This document shows, one piece after another, positions 40,764-49,680 of a stretch of 64,000 nucleotides of DNA. Below the pieces are notes generated by a model that had not been told where the DNA came from, did not search any database, and saw nothing but the letters and a program-made list of their open reading frames with translations. Where the stretch lies: positions 7,815,501 to 7,879,500 of the forward strand of contig NZ_CP108080.1 in assembly GCF_036181745.1 (NCBI RefSeq), read 5' to 3'. Positions within the stretch are counted from its first letter, which is position 1. Every line of letters starts with the position of its first letter. This DNA comes from Streptomyces sp. NBC_00259. Its GTDB lineage: Bacteria; Actinomycetota; Actinomycetes; Streptomycetales; Streptomycetaceae. The position numbers and the translations under genes were made by a program.

Positions 40764-41435
40764 ATGAGCGAGCCTTCTCCCACCGGTCGGCGGCGCGGCA
40801 GAGGCGCCAGGGATCGGATCCTGGCGGCGGCGACCGAGCTGTTCACGGCCCAGGGCATCAACGCGACCGGCATGGAGCAGCTGACGTCCGTCGCCGGCGT
40901 GTCCAAGCGCACCCTGTACACGCACTTCGACGGCAAGGACGCACTCGTCCACGCCTATCTGCGGCAGCTGGAGGACGGGCTGCTGCCCGCCGCCGAAGCC
41001 GGGGACGACCCGCGCGCACAGCTCCTCGCCGTCTTCGACGGCGAGCCGCCGGTTTCCGACGGCCCGCTACGCGGCTGCCCCTTCCTCAACGCCGCCGTCG
41101 AGGTACCCGACCCCGAGCACCCCGTCCACCGGCTCGCGGCCGCCTACAAGACCGAATTCGCCCGCCGCCTCGCGGTGATCGCGCGCCGGGCCGGAGCCCG
41201 CGATCCCGAGACCCTCGGCGAGCAACTGGCCCTGCTCTACGACGGCGCCGTGGCCCGCGCCACCGCGCTCAACAGCCTCAGCCCCGGAGCGCCCGCGCGT
41301 GACGCGGCCGCGCTGCTGATCGACGCGGCCGTCGCCGCCCCGGTGCACGAGAAGCCATGCCGGCACGAGACATCGAACCAACACGAGACATTGCACCAAG
41401 TCGACACATCGCACCAACACGAGGCGCCGCACTGA
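40764..41435 (+). CDS. TetR-family regulator with His/Glu-rich tail
   Basis: A 223-residue regulator. The helix-turn-helix is RILAAATELFTAQGINATGM followed by EQLTSVAGVSKRTLYTHFDG. The C-terminal ligand domain contains CPFLNAAVEVPDPEHPVHRL, typical of a streptomycete subgroup found with oxidoreductases. The last 25 residues are unusual: repeats of HET/HQ such as RHETSNQHETLHQVDTSHQH, encoded by an imperfect tandem repeat. It probably represses itself and the divergent aldo/keto reductase. Confidence 0.93.
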   Translation: MSEPSPTGRRRGRGARDRILAAATELFTAQGINATGMEQLTSVAGVSKRTLYTHFDGKDALVHAYLRQLEDGLLPAAEAGDDPRAQLLAVFDGEPPVSDGPLRGCPFLNAAVEVPDPEHPVHRLAAAYKTEFARRLAVIARRAGARDPETLGEQLALLYDGAVARATALNSLSPGAPARDAAALLIDAAVAAPVHEKPCRHETSNQHETLHQVDTSHQHEAPH

Positions 41436-41578
41436 ACGGCGGCAGGCCGGAGGGCCCATCGGATCGCGGACCGGGGCGTGCTCCGGCCCGGACCCGGCGG
41501 GCGGGCCTGAGTACCGCGCCGTATGGCACTGTCGCCCGCCGCGAGGCGGGACCGTAGGCCGTCCCCCGGGCGCTCCGG

Positions 41579-42862
41579 CTACAGCGCCGTACGACGCCGG
41601 GGTGGCATCGCGGCCGCGTACTCCGCGTCCAGCGCCCGTGCCCGCGCTTCCGCCGCCGGTCGTCGGCCCTCAGGGAGTGCGGAGGCGAGGGCCTGCCACA
41701 CCGGAAGGTCGTCCTCGCCCCACGGGCTGTACGCCCATTCCGCGAGCAGCCCCGGGTCCGCGCGGGAGATCAGTGCCGTACGCAGTTGGTCCGCCAGCCG
41801 CTCCCGCAGCCGCAGCACACCGGGTGCCTGGGACGCCGGCAGCAGTGGGCCCGCGTACCCGCCGAGCGCCGCCGCGACCGCGCCCGAGGCGACCCGGCGG
41901 GCCACCGCGTCGAAGTCGGCGTCGACCGGCACCGCCAGCCGGTACGGACGGGACCGCAGCAGCGCGGACCCCAACAGCCCCCGCAGCCGGGACAGTTCCG
42001 CCCGCAGCGTGACCGGGGTGATGTGCTCGTCCTCGTACAGCTCGAGCAACAGCTCTTCCCCGCTCAGCCCCTCCGGATGACGGGCCAGCACCACGACGAT
42101 CTCGCTGTGCCGGCGGCTGAGGCGCACCGTGCGGCCCTCCGCCATCAGCAGCGCCTCGTCCCGGCCCAGCGCCGTCAACCGCACCGTGTCGCCCGGCGGC
42201 CGCGGCGCCAACAGCGCCAGCTGCGACTCGGCGGCCCGCGCCACCGCTCCCACGAACGCCAGACTGTGCGGATGGGCCAGCCGGTCACCACCAGTGATGT
42301 CCACCGCGCCCAGCAGCCGACCGCTGTGCGGATCGTGGACCGGAGCCGCCGCGCAGGTCCACTCCTGCACCGGCCGCCGGAAATGCTCGGCCGCGAACAC
42401 CTGCACAGGCCGGTCCACGGCGATCGCCGTGCCCGGCGCGTTCGTTCCGGCCACCGACTCGGCCCAGCGCGCACCCTCCACGAAGTTCATCCGCCCCGCC
42501 CGCCGCCGCGTCTGCGGATGGCCCTCCACCCAGAGCAGCCGCGCCTGCGCGTCGCACACGGCGACGAGATGCTCGCCGTCCACGGCGTAGACACCCATGA
42601 GTTCACGGATCACCGGCATCACCCGCGACAACGGATGTCCGTCGCGGTAGACCGCGAGCTCGTCGTCACCGAGCTCCACACTCGCCCGGCCCTCGGGCGC
42701 GACACTGGCCCGTGCGCAGCGCCGCCAGGACTCGGCCACCACCGGCCGGACGGCCGACTCCACCCGGCCCGCCGTCGCGAACTGCTCGTACGCCCTGCGC
42801 AGCACACCACCGCGCCGCAGCGCGTCGCCCCCGGCTTCCAGCGCCACCCATGGGTCCGTCAA
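41579..42862 (-). CDS. GAF-domain transcriptional regulator (AcoR-like without AAA+ domain)
   Basis: A 427-residue regulator. I take the start as TTG 42862, with GGAGG five bases upstream; no in-frame ATG fits. The N-terminal half (about 80-240) is a GAF sensor with FVEGARWAESVAGTNAPGTA and VHDPHSGRLLGAVDITGGDR, the AcoR/acetoin-activator type. The C-terminal part has a winged-helix-like stretch, RLSRRHSEIVVVLARHPEGL and EDEHITPVTLRAELSRLRGL. There is no sigma-54 AAA+ module. In streptomycetes this architecture often accompanies acetaldehyde dehydrogenase genes, so the dehydrogenase at 36 kb is a plausible target. Confidence 0.85.
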   Translation of the reverse strand: MTDPWVALEAGGDALRRGGVLRRAYEQFATAGRVESAVRPVVAESWRRCARASVAPEGRASVELGDDELAVYRDGHPLSRVMPVIRELMGVYAVDGEHLVAVCDAQARLLWVEGHPQTRRRAGRMNFVEGARWAESVAGTNAPGTAIAVDRPVQVFAAEHFRRPVQEWTCAAAPVHDPHSGRLLGAVDITGGDRLAHPHSLAFVGAVARAAESQLALLAPRPPGDTVRLTALGRDEALLMAEGRTVRLSRRHSEIVVVLARHPEGLSGEELLLELYEDEHITPVTLRAELSRLRGLLGSALLRSRPYRLAVPVDADFDAVARRVASGAVAAALGGYAGPLLPASQAPGVLRLRERLADQLRTALISRADPGLLAEWAYSPWGEDDLPVWQALASALPEGRRPAAEARARALDAEYAAAMPPRRRTAL

Positions 42863-42984
42863 CTCGGCCTCCCGGTCGCCGGTTTGCGTACGGGCCCATC
42901 GTCGTGCGGGCCGCGGTCCGCGACAAGGGTCACGCAACGACCACCGAACGTCACTTCCCGGCAGGGCGGACACCCGGGGCGTCG

Positions 42985-44310
42985 TCACGCCTCCGGCAGC
43001 AGGCCCGCCAGAGCCGAGGCCGGGTCCGGGGCGGGTGGGCCCGCGGGCGTCCAGGGGCCCCGCGAGGACCTGGTGAAGGGCCACCAGCGACCGTCCGCGC
43101 CGACGCGGAGCTGCGCCTGCGCGCCGGGCACCGTCCACCGCCCGGCCCCCGCGGCCCGCAGTCGCGGGCGTCCGCCCTCGTCACGGTCCTGCGCGAGCTG
43201 CGCCTCGGCCCGTGCGAGGACCTCGTCGGGGACGGGATCGTCCGCCAGGACGGCCAGGCCCGCGGCCCCGCCGAACCGCCAGGCACGCACCGCGAGTTCG
43301 AGGCCGGAGCGCTCCCGGCCCGAACCCGCCGCGAGCCGCGCCGCCACCTCCGCCGGAAGTGCGCTCCGGGCCGTCGCGGCCAGCCGTACCGTGTCCTGGC
43401 CCGCCGTCAGCACCGGGTCCCCGGGCAGTTCTCCGAGCGGCTGTCCGCCGACCGCGCCCAGCGCCTCCGCCAGCATCCGGTGCGCCCGCACCGCCGCGTC
43501 CGCGGCGAGGAACTCCAGGGCGTCGCCGTCGATCCCCTGCGGCGGCGCCGTCTCCGTGTCCAGCGACGGAGGCAGTCCGGGCTCCGCGGGCAGCCGCGGT
43601 ACCGCCGGCAGCGGCGGCAGGATGCCCGCCGCGGCGAACGCCTCGTCCGCCCGAACTCCCTCGGGCACCCCCTTGGGCGCTGCCGCGGACGGCTCCGCCC
43701 GCGCCGCACTGCGCACCTGCAGGGCGTCGAGCAGCCGCCGCTCCCCGCGCCCCCGCAACAGCAGCAGCACGAACGGGTCCTGGTCCAGCAGCCGGGCGAC
43801 CTGGTAGCAGAGGGCGGCCGTGTGGGGGCACAGATCCCAGGCCTCGCACGTGCACTCGGGCTCCAGATCGCCGATGCCCGGCAGCAGTTCGACCCCTGCG
43901 TCCGCCGCGTCCTCCACCAGATGCGGCGGCATCTCCCGGTCCAGGAGCGCCGCGATGTGCCCGGCCCGGTCCACCGCCATGTCCAGGAAACGGTGCCACT
44001 CGTCGCCGGTCAGCTCCTGCAGCAGCACGTCACTGCGGTACGCGGTGCCGTCCCGGTCCCTGACCACGGCCGTGATCCGCCCCGGCCGGACGGACACGGC
44101 ACCCACCGCACCGTCCCGGGCCTGCCTGCGCCCCTTCTTCAGCTGCTCCGACTCCAGCGCCGTGTCCTCCAGCGCCTTGAGCCATGCCCGCCCCCACCAC
44201 GTCTGCGCGAAGCCTCGCCCCCGCGCCGGAGGGAGCGCCGCGAACGTCCGCTCGTCCTCGTACCCGCCGTACCCGCCGCTCGATCCGTTGATCACTCCGT
44301 CGTTCGTCAT
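42985..44310 (-). CDS. SWIM zinc-finger protein
   Basis: A 441-residue protein. After a Gly/Tyr-rich start (SSGGYGGYEDE), FAALPPARGRGFAQTWWGRA is the usual opening of this family. The SWIM zinc finger lies at about 150-180: CTCEAWDLCPHTAALCYQ, with the CxCx(n)CxH pattern. The rest is Ala/Arg-rich. Its ATG overlaps the stop of the helicase gene (ATGA). The two are a widespread actinobacterial pair, presumably acting together on DNA or chromatin-like substrates; the exact role is unknown. Confidence 0.9.
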   Translation of the reverse strand: MTNDGVINGSSGGYGGYEDERTFAALPPARGRGFAQTWWGRAWLKALEDTALESEQLKKGRRQARDGAVGAVSVRPGRITAVVRDRDGTAYRSDVLLQELTGDEWHRFLDMAVDRAGHIAALLDREMPPHLVEDAADAGVELLPGIGDLEPECTCEAWDLCPHTAALCYQVARLLDQDPFVLLLLRGRGERRLLDALQVRSAARAEPSAAAPKGVPEGVRADEAFAAAGILPPLPAVPRLPAEPGLPPSLDTETAPPQGIDGDALEFLAADAAVRAHRMLAEALGAVGGQPLGELPGDPVLTAGQDTVRLAATARSALPAEVAARLAAGSGRERSGLELAVRAWRFGGAAGLAVLADDPVPDEVLARAEAQLAQDRDEGGRPRLRAAGAGRWTVPGAQAQLRVGADGRWWPFTRSSRGPWTPAGPPAPDPASALAGLLPEA

Positions 44311-47210
44311 CGCGCGCCCCCTCGCAGCTCCACCAGATCAGCGAGCTCGGCATCGGTCAGCTCGGTCAGCGCCGCCTCGCCGGAGCCGAGCACCGAGTCC
44401 GCGAGTTCCTGCTTGCGCTCCAGCATCGCCGCGACGCGGTCCTCGATCGTCCCCTCGGCGATGAGCCGGTGGACCTGGACCGGCTGCGTCTGGCCGATGC
44501 GGTACGCCCGGTCCGTGGCCTGCGCCTCGACGGCCGGGTTCCACCAGCGGTCGTAGTGCACGACGTGACCCGCCCGGGTGAGGTTGAGCCCGGTGCCCGC
44601 GGCCTTCAACGACAGGAGGAACACGGGCACGTCACCTTCCTGGAAGCGATGCACCATCGCCTCCCGCTCGGCCACCGGCGTGCCGCCGTGCAGGAACTGC
44701 GTCCGCACGCCACGCGCCGCGAGATGCCGCTCCAGCAGCCGCGCCATCTGTACGTACTGCGTGAAGACGAGGACGCTCGCGCCCTCCGCCAGGATCGTGT
44801 CGAGCAGCTCGTCGAGCAGCTCCAGCTTCCCGGACCGGTCCGCGATCCGGGGCCGCTCCTCCTTCAGGTACTGCGCCGGGTGGTTGCAGATCTGCTTCAG
44901 CGCGGTCAGCAGCTTCACCACCAGCCCGCGCCGCTCCATACCGCCGGACGCCGAGATCGCCGCGAGGGTCTCCCGGACGACCGCCTCGTACAGGCCCGCC
45001 TGCTCCGCGGTGAGCGACACGGCCCGGTCGGTCTCGGTCTTGGGCGGCAGTTCGGGCGCGATGCCCGGGTCGGACTTGCGGCGGCGCAGCAGGAAGGGCC
45101 GCACCAGCGAGGCCAGCCGCTCCGCGGCCGCCGTGTCGCCGCCCTCGACGGCCTGCGCGTGGCGTGTCCGGAAGGTCCCCAGGCGGCCGAGGAGCCCCGG
45201 CGTGGTCCAGTCGAGGATCGCCCACAACTCGGACAGGTTGTTCTCGACGGGCGTGCCGGTGAGAGCGACCCGCGCCTTCGCGCCGATGGTGCGCAGCTGC
45301 TTCGCCGTCGTCGCGTACGGGTTCTTGACGTGCTGTGCCTCGTCGGCGACGACCAGGCCCCAGTCGACCCCGGCGAGTTTCGCCGCGTCGAGCCGCATCG
45401 TTCCGTATGTCGTGAGGACGAACTCGCCGTCCGCGAGGGACTGAAGGCTCCGCGCCGTCCCGTGGAAGCGGCGCACCGGCGTGCCGGGGGCGAACTTCTC
45501 GATCTCCCGCTGCCAGTTGCCCATCAGGGAGGTCGGGCACACGACGAGGGTCGGTCCCGCGGCGGAGCTGTCGGTCTGCCGGTGCAGATGCAGGGCGATG
45601 AGCGTGATGGTCTTGCCCAGCCCCATGTCGTCGGCGAGGCAGCCGCCGAGGCCCAGGGACGTCATCCTGTGCAGCCAGTTGAGCCCGCGCAGCTGGTAGT
45701 CGCGCAGGGTCGCGGCGAGCGCGGTGGGCTGGGCGATCTCCTGCCGGCCTCCCTCGGGTTCGGACAACTGCTCGCGCAGCCGCTCCAGCCAGCCCGATGC
45801 CTGGACCTCGATGCGACGTCCGCCGACCTCGGTCGAGCCGGTGAGTACGGCGCCGAGCGCGTCGACGGGCGAGACCTTGTGGTCCTGGCGTTCCCGGGCC
45901 AGGCGAGCCTCGGCGGGGTCGATGAGCACCCACTGGTCGAGCAGCCGCACGAGGGGCCTGCCGGCTTCGGCCAGCCGGTCCAGGTCGGCGCGGGTCAGCC
46001 GCTGATCACCCAGCGCGAACGACCAGTTGAACGTGAGCAGTGCGTCGGCGGACAGGAACGACGGCATCCCGGAGCCCATCGGGTCCGTGCCGGAGCCTTC
46101 CGTCCTCTCCGGCGGTCCGATGTCCTCCGGGGGGCCGATCACCGCCCGGGCGGTGAGTGTGCGGGCCAGTTCCCTGGGCCAGTGGATGTGCACACCGGTC
46201 GCGGCGAGTGCCTGCGAGGCGTCGCCGAGCAGTTCGGTGACGTCCTCGTCGGCGAGTTCGATGGCGTCGGGCACGGCCGCGGACAGCAGCGGGGTGAGGG
46301 GCGCCCAGGCGCGTGCGGCCCGGCGCAGCGCGAGCAGCGCGTCCATCCGGGCGCGCGGCCCGAAGGCGGCGTCATGGCCGCCGGCCCACACGGCCGCGGC
46401 GTCGGCGACCAGAGCGGGATCGCTGACGCTGTGGAGCTGCAGCACGGCTCGGAAGGACGGACCTGCTGGACCCGCCGGTCCTTCGGGAGCCGCCGGGTCG
46501 GCGATGCCCGTGAGGCCGGTGAGGCCGGGCACCTCGACGCGCAACGACAGACGTACGCCGGCGTCATGGCCCGCCGCCACATCCTGCGCCCAGGCCCGCG
46601 CCTGGGGCAGCCGCCGGGGCTCGTCCGCCGCGAACGCGTCGGAGCCGGCCGCGAGCGGCGACGCGGGCGTCCGCGGCAGCCCGTCGGCGACCGCGTCGAG
46701 AAAGTCCCGCAGCAGCCGCTCGGGCTCGGGCAACAGCACCGGCGCGGCGCCCGCGTCCAGCGGCACGGCGTGCGCGGTCGGCGGCATGGAGGCGGCGAGG
46801 GTACGGACCAGATCCAGGTCCTCGGCGGTCAGCGGCCCGGCCCGCCAGGCGTCGTGGTCGCTCGCGGTGAGACCGGGCAGCAGCAGCCCGCGCGCGGCCA
46901 GTTGGAGGGCGAGCACGGTCGCGGCGCCCCAGAACGCGGCGGCGACGGAGGCCTCGGGCGACACCCGCGCGCGGATGAGGACCGGCAGCGCGTCCCGTAC
47001 GGGCATCACCCGGGCCGGTACCGCGTACGTACGGCCGCCGGGGCCGGCCACGGTGAGTTCCGTGGGCGTGCCGGGACCCTCGAAGCGCTCGCCATCGGGG
47101 TGCCAGAAGGCGATTCTGCCCGCGCGGGGCGGGTCGGACGGCAGGAAGACGGCGGAGCAGTGGGTGAGTCGTGAGGTCTCGGAGAGCGTTGCCGCGGGAA
47201 GCCGGTGCAC
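44307..47210 (-). CDS. SNF2-family DEAD/DEAH-box helicase
   Basis: An ATP-dependent DNA translocase of about 967 residues if started at GTG 47210 (VHRLPAATLSETSRLTHCSA). The open frame reaches 47318, but the extra part contains promoter-like AT-rich DNA. The N-terminal half is a variable SNF2-associated region. The motor begins at LRDYQLRGLNWLHRM, with Walker A DDMGLGKT near residue 530, the DEAQH box, TLIALHLHR, GTPVENNLSELWAILD, and in the second lobe VFTQYVQMARLLERHL and QATDRAYRIGQTQPVQVHRL. It is the first gene of an operon with the SWIM protein. Confidence 0.93.
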   Translation of the reverse strand: MHRLPAATLSETSRLTHCSAVFLPSDPPRAGRIAFWHPDGERFEGPGTPTELTVAGPGGRTYAVPARVMPVRDALPVLIRARVSPEASVAAAFWGAATVLALQLAARGLLLPGLTASDHDAWRAGPLTAEDLDLVRTLAASMPPTAHAVPLDAGAAPVLLPEPERLLRDFLDAVADGLPRTPASPLAAGSDAFAADEPRRLPQARAWAQDVAAGHDAGVRLSLRVEVPGLTGLTGIADPAAPEGPAGPAGPSFRAVLQLHSVSDPALVADAAAVWAGGHDAAFGPRARMDALLALRRAARAWAPLTPLLSAAVPDAIELADEDVTELLGDASQALAATGVHIHWPRELARTLTARAVIGPPEDIGPPERTEGSGTDPMGSGMPSFLSADALLTFNWSFALGDQRLTRADLDRLAEAGRPLVRLLDQWVLIDPAEARLARERQDHKVSPVDALGAVLTGSTEVGGRRIEVQASGWLERLREQLSEPEGGRQEIAQPTALAATLRDYQLRGLNWLHRMTSLGLGGCLADDMGLGKTITLIALHLHRQTDSSAAGPTLVVCPTSLMGNWQREIEKFAPGTPVRRFHGTARSLQSLADGEFVLTTYGTMRLDAAKLAGVDWGLVVADEAQHVKNPYATTAKQLRTIGAKARVALTGTPVENNLSELWAILDWTTPGLLGRLGTFRTRHAQAVEGGDTAAAERLASLVRPFLLRRRKSDPGIAPELPPKTETDRAVSLTAEQAGLYEAVVRETLAAISASGGMERRGLVVKLLTALKQICNHPAQYLKEERPRIADRSGKLELLDELLDTILAEGASVLVFTQYVQMARLLERHLAARGVRTQFLHGGTPVAEREAMVHRFQEGDVPVFLLSLKAAGTGLNLTRAGHVVHYDRWWNPAVEAQATDRAYRIGQTQPVQVHRLIAEGTIEDRVAAMLERKQELADSVLGSGEAALTELTDAELADLVELRGGAR

Positions 47211-47463
47211 AGCGATGACGCATTCCTCAAATTTGACTACTGGAGGGCGGAGCGGCCGAGGATACCTCACTCGGACCCTCGGCACTGGTGCCGTGGGCCG
47301 AGGTGTCGTCAGCACCACCTCGCCGCCCCTGCAGTCCCCCCGCCGTTTCCGGGGGCTGGCGTCATGGTCGCGAAGGGCCGCGGATTCATACGTTTCTTCA
47401 GGTCAGAGCAGTGCAGCAGTCGAGCGCGCCGCCGGCGCGACGGCCAACAGACCGGAGACCGCC

Positions 47464-48702
47464 ATGTCCCAGGCCACCGCCACCGCCTTTGCCGCCGATC
47501 CCGCCCCGCCGCCCTGCGGCGGCCGCGCAGCGGCACCCGGGGCATCCGCGGAACCCACCGGGGCCGTGGGAGCCGCCGGGGGTGCGGACTCAGCCGGATC
47601 CACCGGATCCACCGGATCCACCGGATCCACCGGGTCGGCATCGTCGGTCGGGTCCGCGGGCAGCGACTTCGCGCCACTCCTGCGGACCGTCAGGGAGCAG
47701 GGCCTGCTGGAACGCCGCACCGGCTGGTACGCGCGCGTCATCACGCTCAACCTGCTCGCACTCGCCGCCGTCCTCGCGGGCATCGTGCTCATCGGCCCGT
47801 CCTGGTGGGTGCTGCCGCTGGCCGCACCGCTCGCCGTGCTGTCCGCACGTACCGCCTTCGTCGCGCACGACGCGGGCCATGCACAGATCACGTCCGACCG
47901 GCGGATCAGCGGAATGCTGCAGCTCGTCCACGGGAACCTGCTGCTCGGGATGAGCCAGGACTGGTGGAACGACAAGCACAACCGACACCACGCCAACCCC
48001 AACCACGCCGAGAAGGATCCCGACGTCGCCCCCGACGTCCTGGTGTTCAGCAAGGACCACGCCGAGGGCCGCACCGGCCTCCGCGGCTGGATCACCCGCC
48101 ATCAAGCGTGGCTCTTCTTCCCGCTGACCACGCTGGAGGCCATCGCCCTCAAGATCGCGGGCTTTCGGCACGTCTTCTCCGTGCAGACGGACGTACGGTC
48201 CGCGGGCAGGAGCCGACGGCCCGCCGGCCGGCGCGCCGTCGAGGGCGGACTGCTCATCGCCCATGCCGTCGGCTACCTCGCCCTGCTGCTGGCCGTTCTC
48301 ACCCCGCTCCAGGCCCTCACCTTCGCGCTCCTCCACCAGATGCTGCTCGGCCTCCACCTAGGCATGGCCTTCGCGCCGAACCACAAAGGCATGGAGATGC
48401 CCGGCGAGGACAACAGTGAGCGCTGGGGTCATCTGCAGCGGCAGGTCCTGACCTCGCGGAACATCCGCGGCGGGCTGCTCACGGACTGGTTCCTCGGCGG
48501 TCTGAACTACCAGATCGAGCACCATCTCTTCCCGAGCATGCCCCGCCCGCATCTGCGACTGGCCCAGCCCATGGTGCGGGCCCACTGCGCTCGCCTCGGC
48601 ATGCCCTACACGGAGACCGGGCTGGTCGAGTCCTACCGCCAGGCTCTCGGCCATATGCACGAGGTCGGCGGTGAGCTGCGTACGGGAGCCAGCGGGAGCT
48701 GA
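47464..48702 (+). CDS. Membrane fatty acid desaturase
   Basis: A 412-residue di-iron membrane desaturase acting on acyl lipids or acyl-CoA. All three histidine boxes are intact: HDAGH, HNRHH and QIEHH. Four to six membrane segments are visible, such as VITLNLLALAAVLAGIVLIG. ATG 47464 follows GGAGA. The first 65 residues are low-complexity Ala/Gly/Ser, including a GST repeat encoded by four 9-bp units, and are not part of the fold. Regiospecificity cannot be read; similarity is to the linoleoyl/acyl-lipid (delta-6 type, QIEHH) group. Confidence 0.93.
   Translation: MSQATATAFAADPAPPPCGGRAAAPGASAEPTGAVGAAGGADSAGSTGSTGSTGSTGSASSVGSAGSDFAPLLRTVREQGLLERRTGWYARVITLNLLALAAVLAGIVLIGPSWWVLPLAAPLAVLSARTAFVAHDAGHAQITSDRRISGMLQLVHGNLLLGMSQDWWNDKHNRHHANPNHAEKDPDVAPDVLVFSKDHAEGRTGLRGWITRHQAWLFFPLTTLEAIALKIAGFRHVFSVQTDVRSAGRSRRPAGRRAVEGGLLIAHAVGYLALLLAVLTPLQALTFALLHQMLLGLHLGMAFAPNHKGMEMPGEDNSERWGHLQRQVLTSRNIRGGLLTDWFLGGLNYQIEHHLFPSMPRPHLRLAQPMVRAHCARLGMPYTETGLVESYRQALGHMHEVGGELRTGASGS
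47594..47632 (+). repeat. 9-bp tandem repeat in the desaturase gene
   Basis: About four copies of CCGGATCCA in phase with the codons, giving a Gly-Ser-Thr repeat. It is in the variable N-terminal part, so copy number could drift without harm. Confidence 0.8.
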
Positions 48703-48777
48703 GGGGAACCGGCGGACGGGCGGGCGCGTTCACACAACAGGGAGTGGCGGCATGGTGCCGCGGAGGAGGGTTCGGAT

Positions 48778-48960
48778 ATGTCGACAGGTGCGAAGATCGC
48801 CATCGGGGGCGTGGCCGTGGGCCTGCTCCTGATCCCGCTGATCGGATTCTGGATGTCGCTGCTGGTGATCGTCGGAGTGCCCGCAGTGGCGTACTTCGCG
48901 CTCGATCCCTCACAGCGCCGCCGGCTCCGCCGGATCAACCGCAAGGAGATCGGTCGCTGA
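48778..48960 (+). CDS. Small membrane protein
   Basis: A 60-residue protein with two hydrophobic stretches, AIGGVAVGLLLIPLIGFWMS and LLVIVGVPAVAYFAL, and a basic tail QRRRLRRINRKEIGR that should face the cytoplasm. A very good SD (GGAGGAGGG) stands about eight bases before ATG 48778. Family not recognised. It lies between the desaturase and MOSC genes on the same strand. Confidence 0.65.
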   Translation: MSTGAKIAIGGVAVGLLLIPLIGFWMSLLVIVGVPAVAYFALDPSQRRRLRRINRKEIGR

Positions 48961-49048
48961 GCGGGAGTCTCCCTCGCCCCTGCCGGACGGGTCCGCCGGA
49001 GGTATCCTCCGAAACGATCACCGGCATGGGAGAGGGGAGCTCCGAAGA

Positions 49049-49597
49049 ATGGGCACAGCAGGGCGGATCACCACCGTCAGCAGCAATGGCGAGTACACGT
49101 TCACGAAGCCGAACAGGGACAGCATCACGCTGCTCGCCGGGCTCGGAGTGGAGGGCGACATCCACTCCGGGGTAACCGTCAAGCACCGCTCCCGCATCGC
49201 GCAGGACCCCACGCAGCCCAACCTGCGTCAGGTCCACCTCATCCATGAAGAGCTCTTCGACGAGGTGCGGGACGCCGGCTTCGAGGTCCGCCCCGGCGAC
49301 CTCGGGGAGAACATCACGACCAGCGGGATCGATCTGCTCGCCCTTCCCACCGGCACGGTGCTGCGTCTCGGGGACGAGGCGGTCGTCGAGGTCACCGGCC
49401 TGCGCAACCCCTGCCTCCAGATCGACAACTTCCAGCAGGGGCTGCTCAAGCAGGTCGTCGGCCGTGACGGCGACGGCAATGTCGTGCGCCGGGCCGGGAT
49501 CATGTCCGTCGTCAGGACCGGTGGCGTGGTGCGGCCCGGCGACACGATCACGGTCGACCTGCCGGACGGTCCGCACCGTCCCCTCGAGAGGGTCTGA
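49049..49597 (+). CDS. MOSC-domain protein
   Basis: A 182-residue cytoplasmic protein of the molybdenum-cofactor sulfurase C-terminal (MOSC) fold, YiiM-like. Visible are GVEGDIHSGVTVKHRSR, RQVHLIHEELFDEVRDAGFE, VRPGDLGENITTSGIDLLAL and VTGLRNPCLQIDNFQQG with the conserved cysteine that carries sulfur or binds the cofactor. Related proteins reduce N-hydroxylated compounds or move sulfur. There is no other Moco gene nearby. Confidence 0.92.
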   Translation: MGTAGRITTVSSNGEYTFTKPNRDSITLLAGLGVEGDIHSGVTVKHRSRIAQDPTQPNLRQVHLIHEELFDEVRDAGFEVRPGDLGENITTSGIDLLALPTGTVLRLGDEAVVEVTGLRNPCLQIDNFQQGLLKQVVGRDGDGNVVRRAGIMSVVRTGGVVRPGDTITVDLPDGPHRPLERV

Positions 49598-49680
49598 CGT
49601 CGTCCGACCGACAGGGGCGACGACACCTGAGCAAGCGCCGAGCAGAGCGTCGGGCCCTCACCGCACGTCGGACACTCGGC

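Noticed and set aside
47594..47632. Regular repeats that might suggest a CRISPR array
   Set aside because: The unit is only 9 bp, has no spacers and is in phase with a coding sequence. No CRISPR array or cas gene was seen anywhere.
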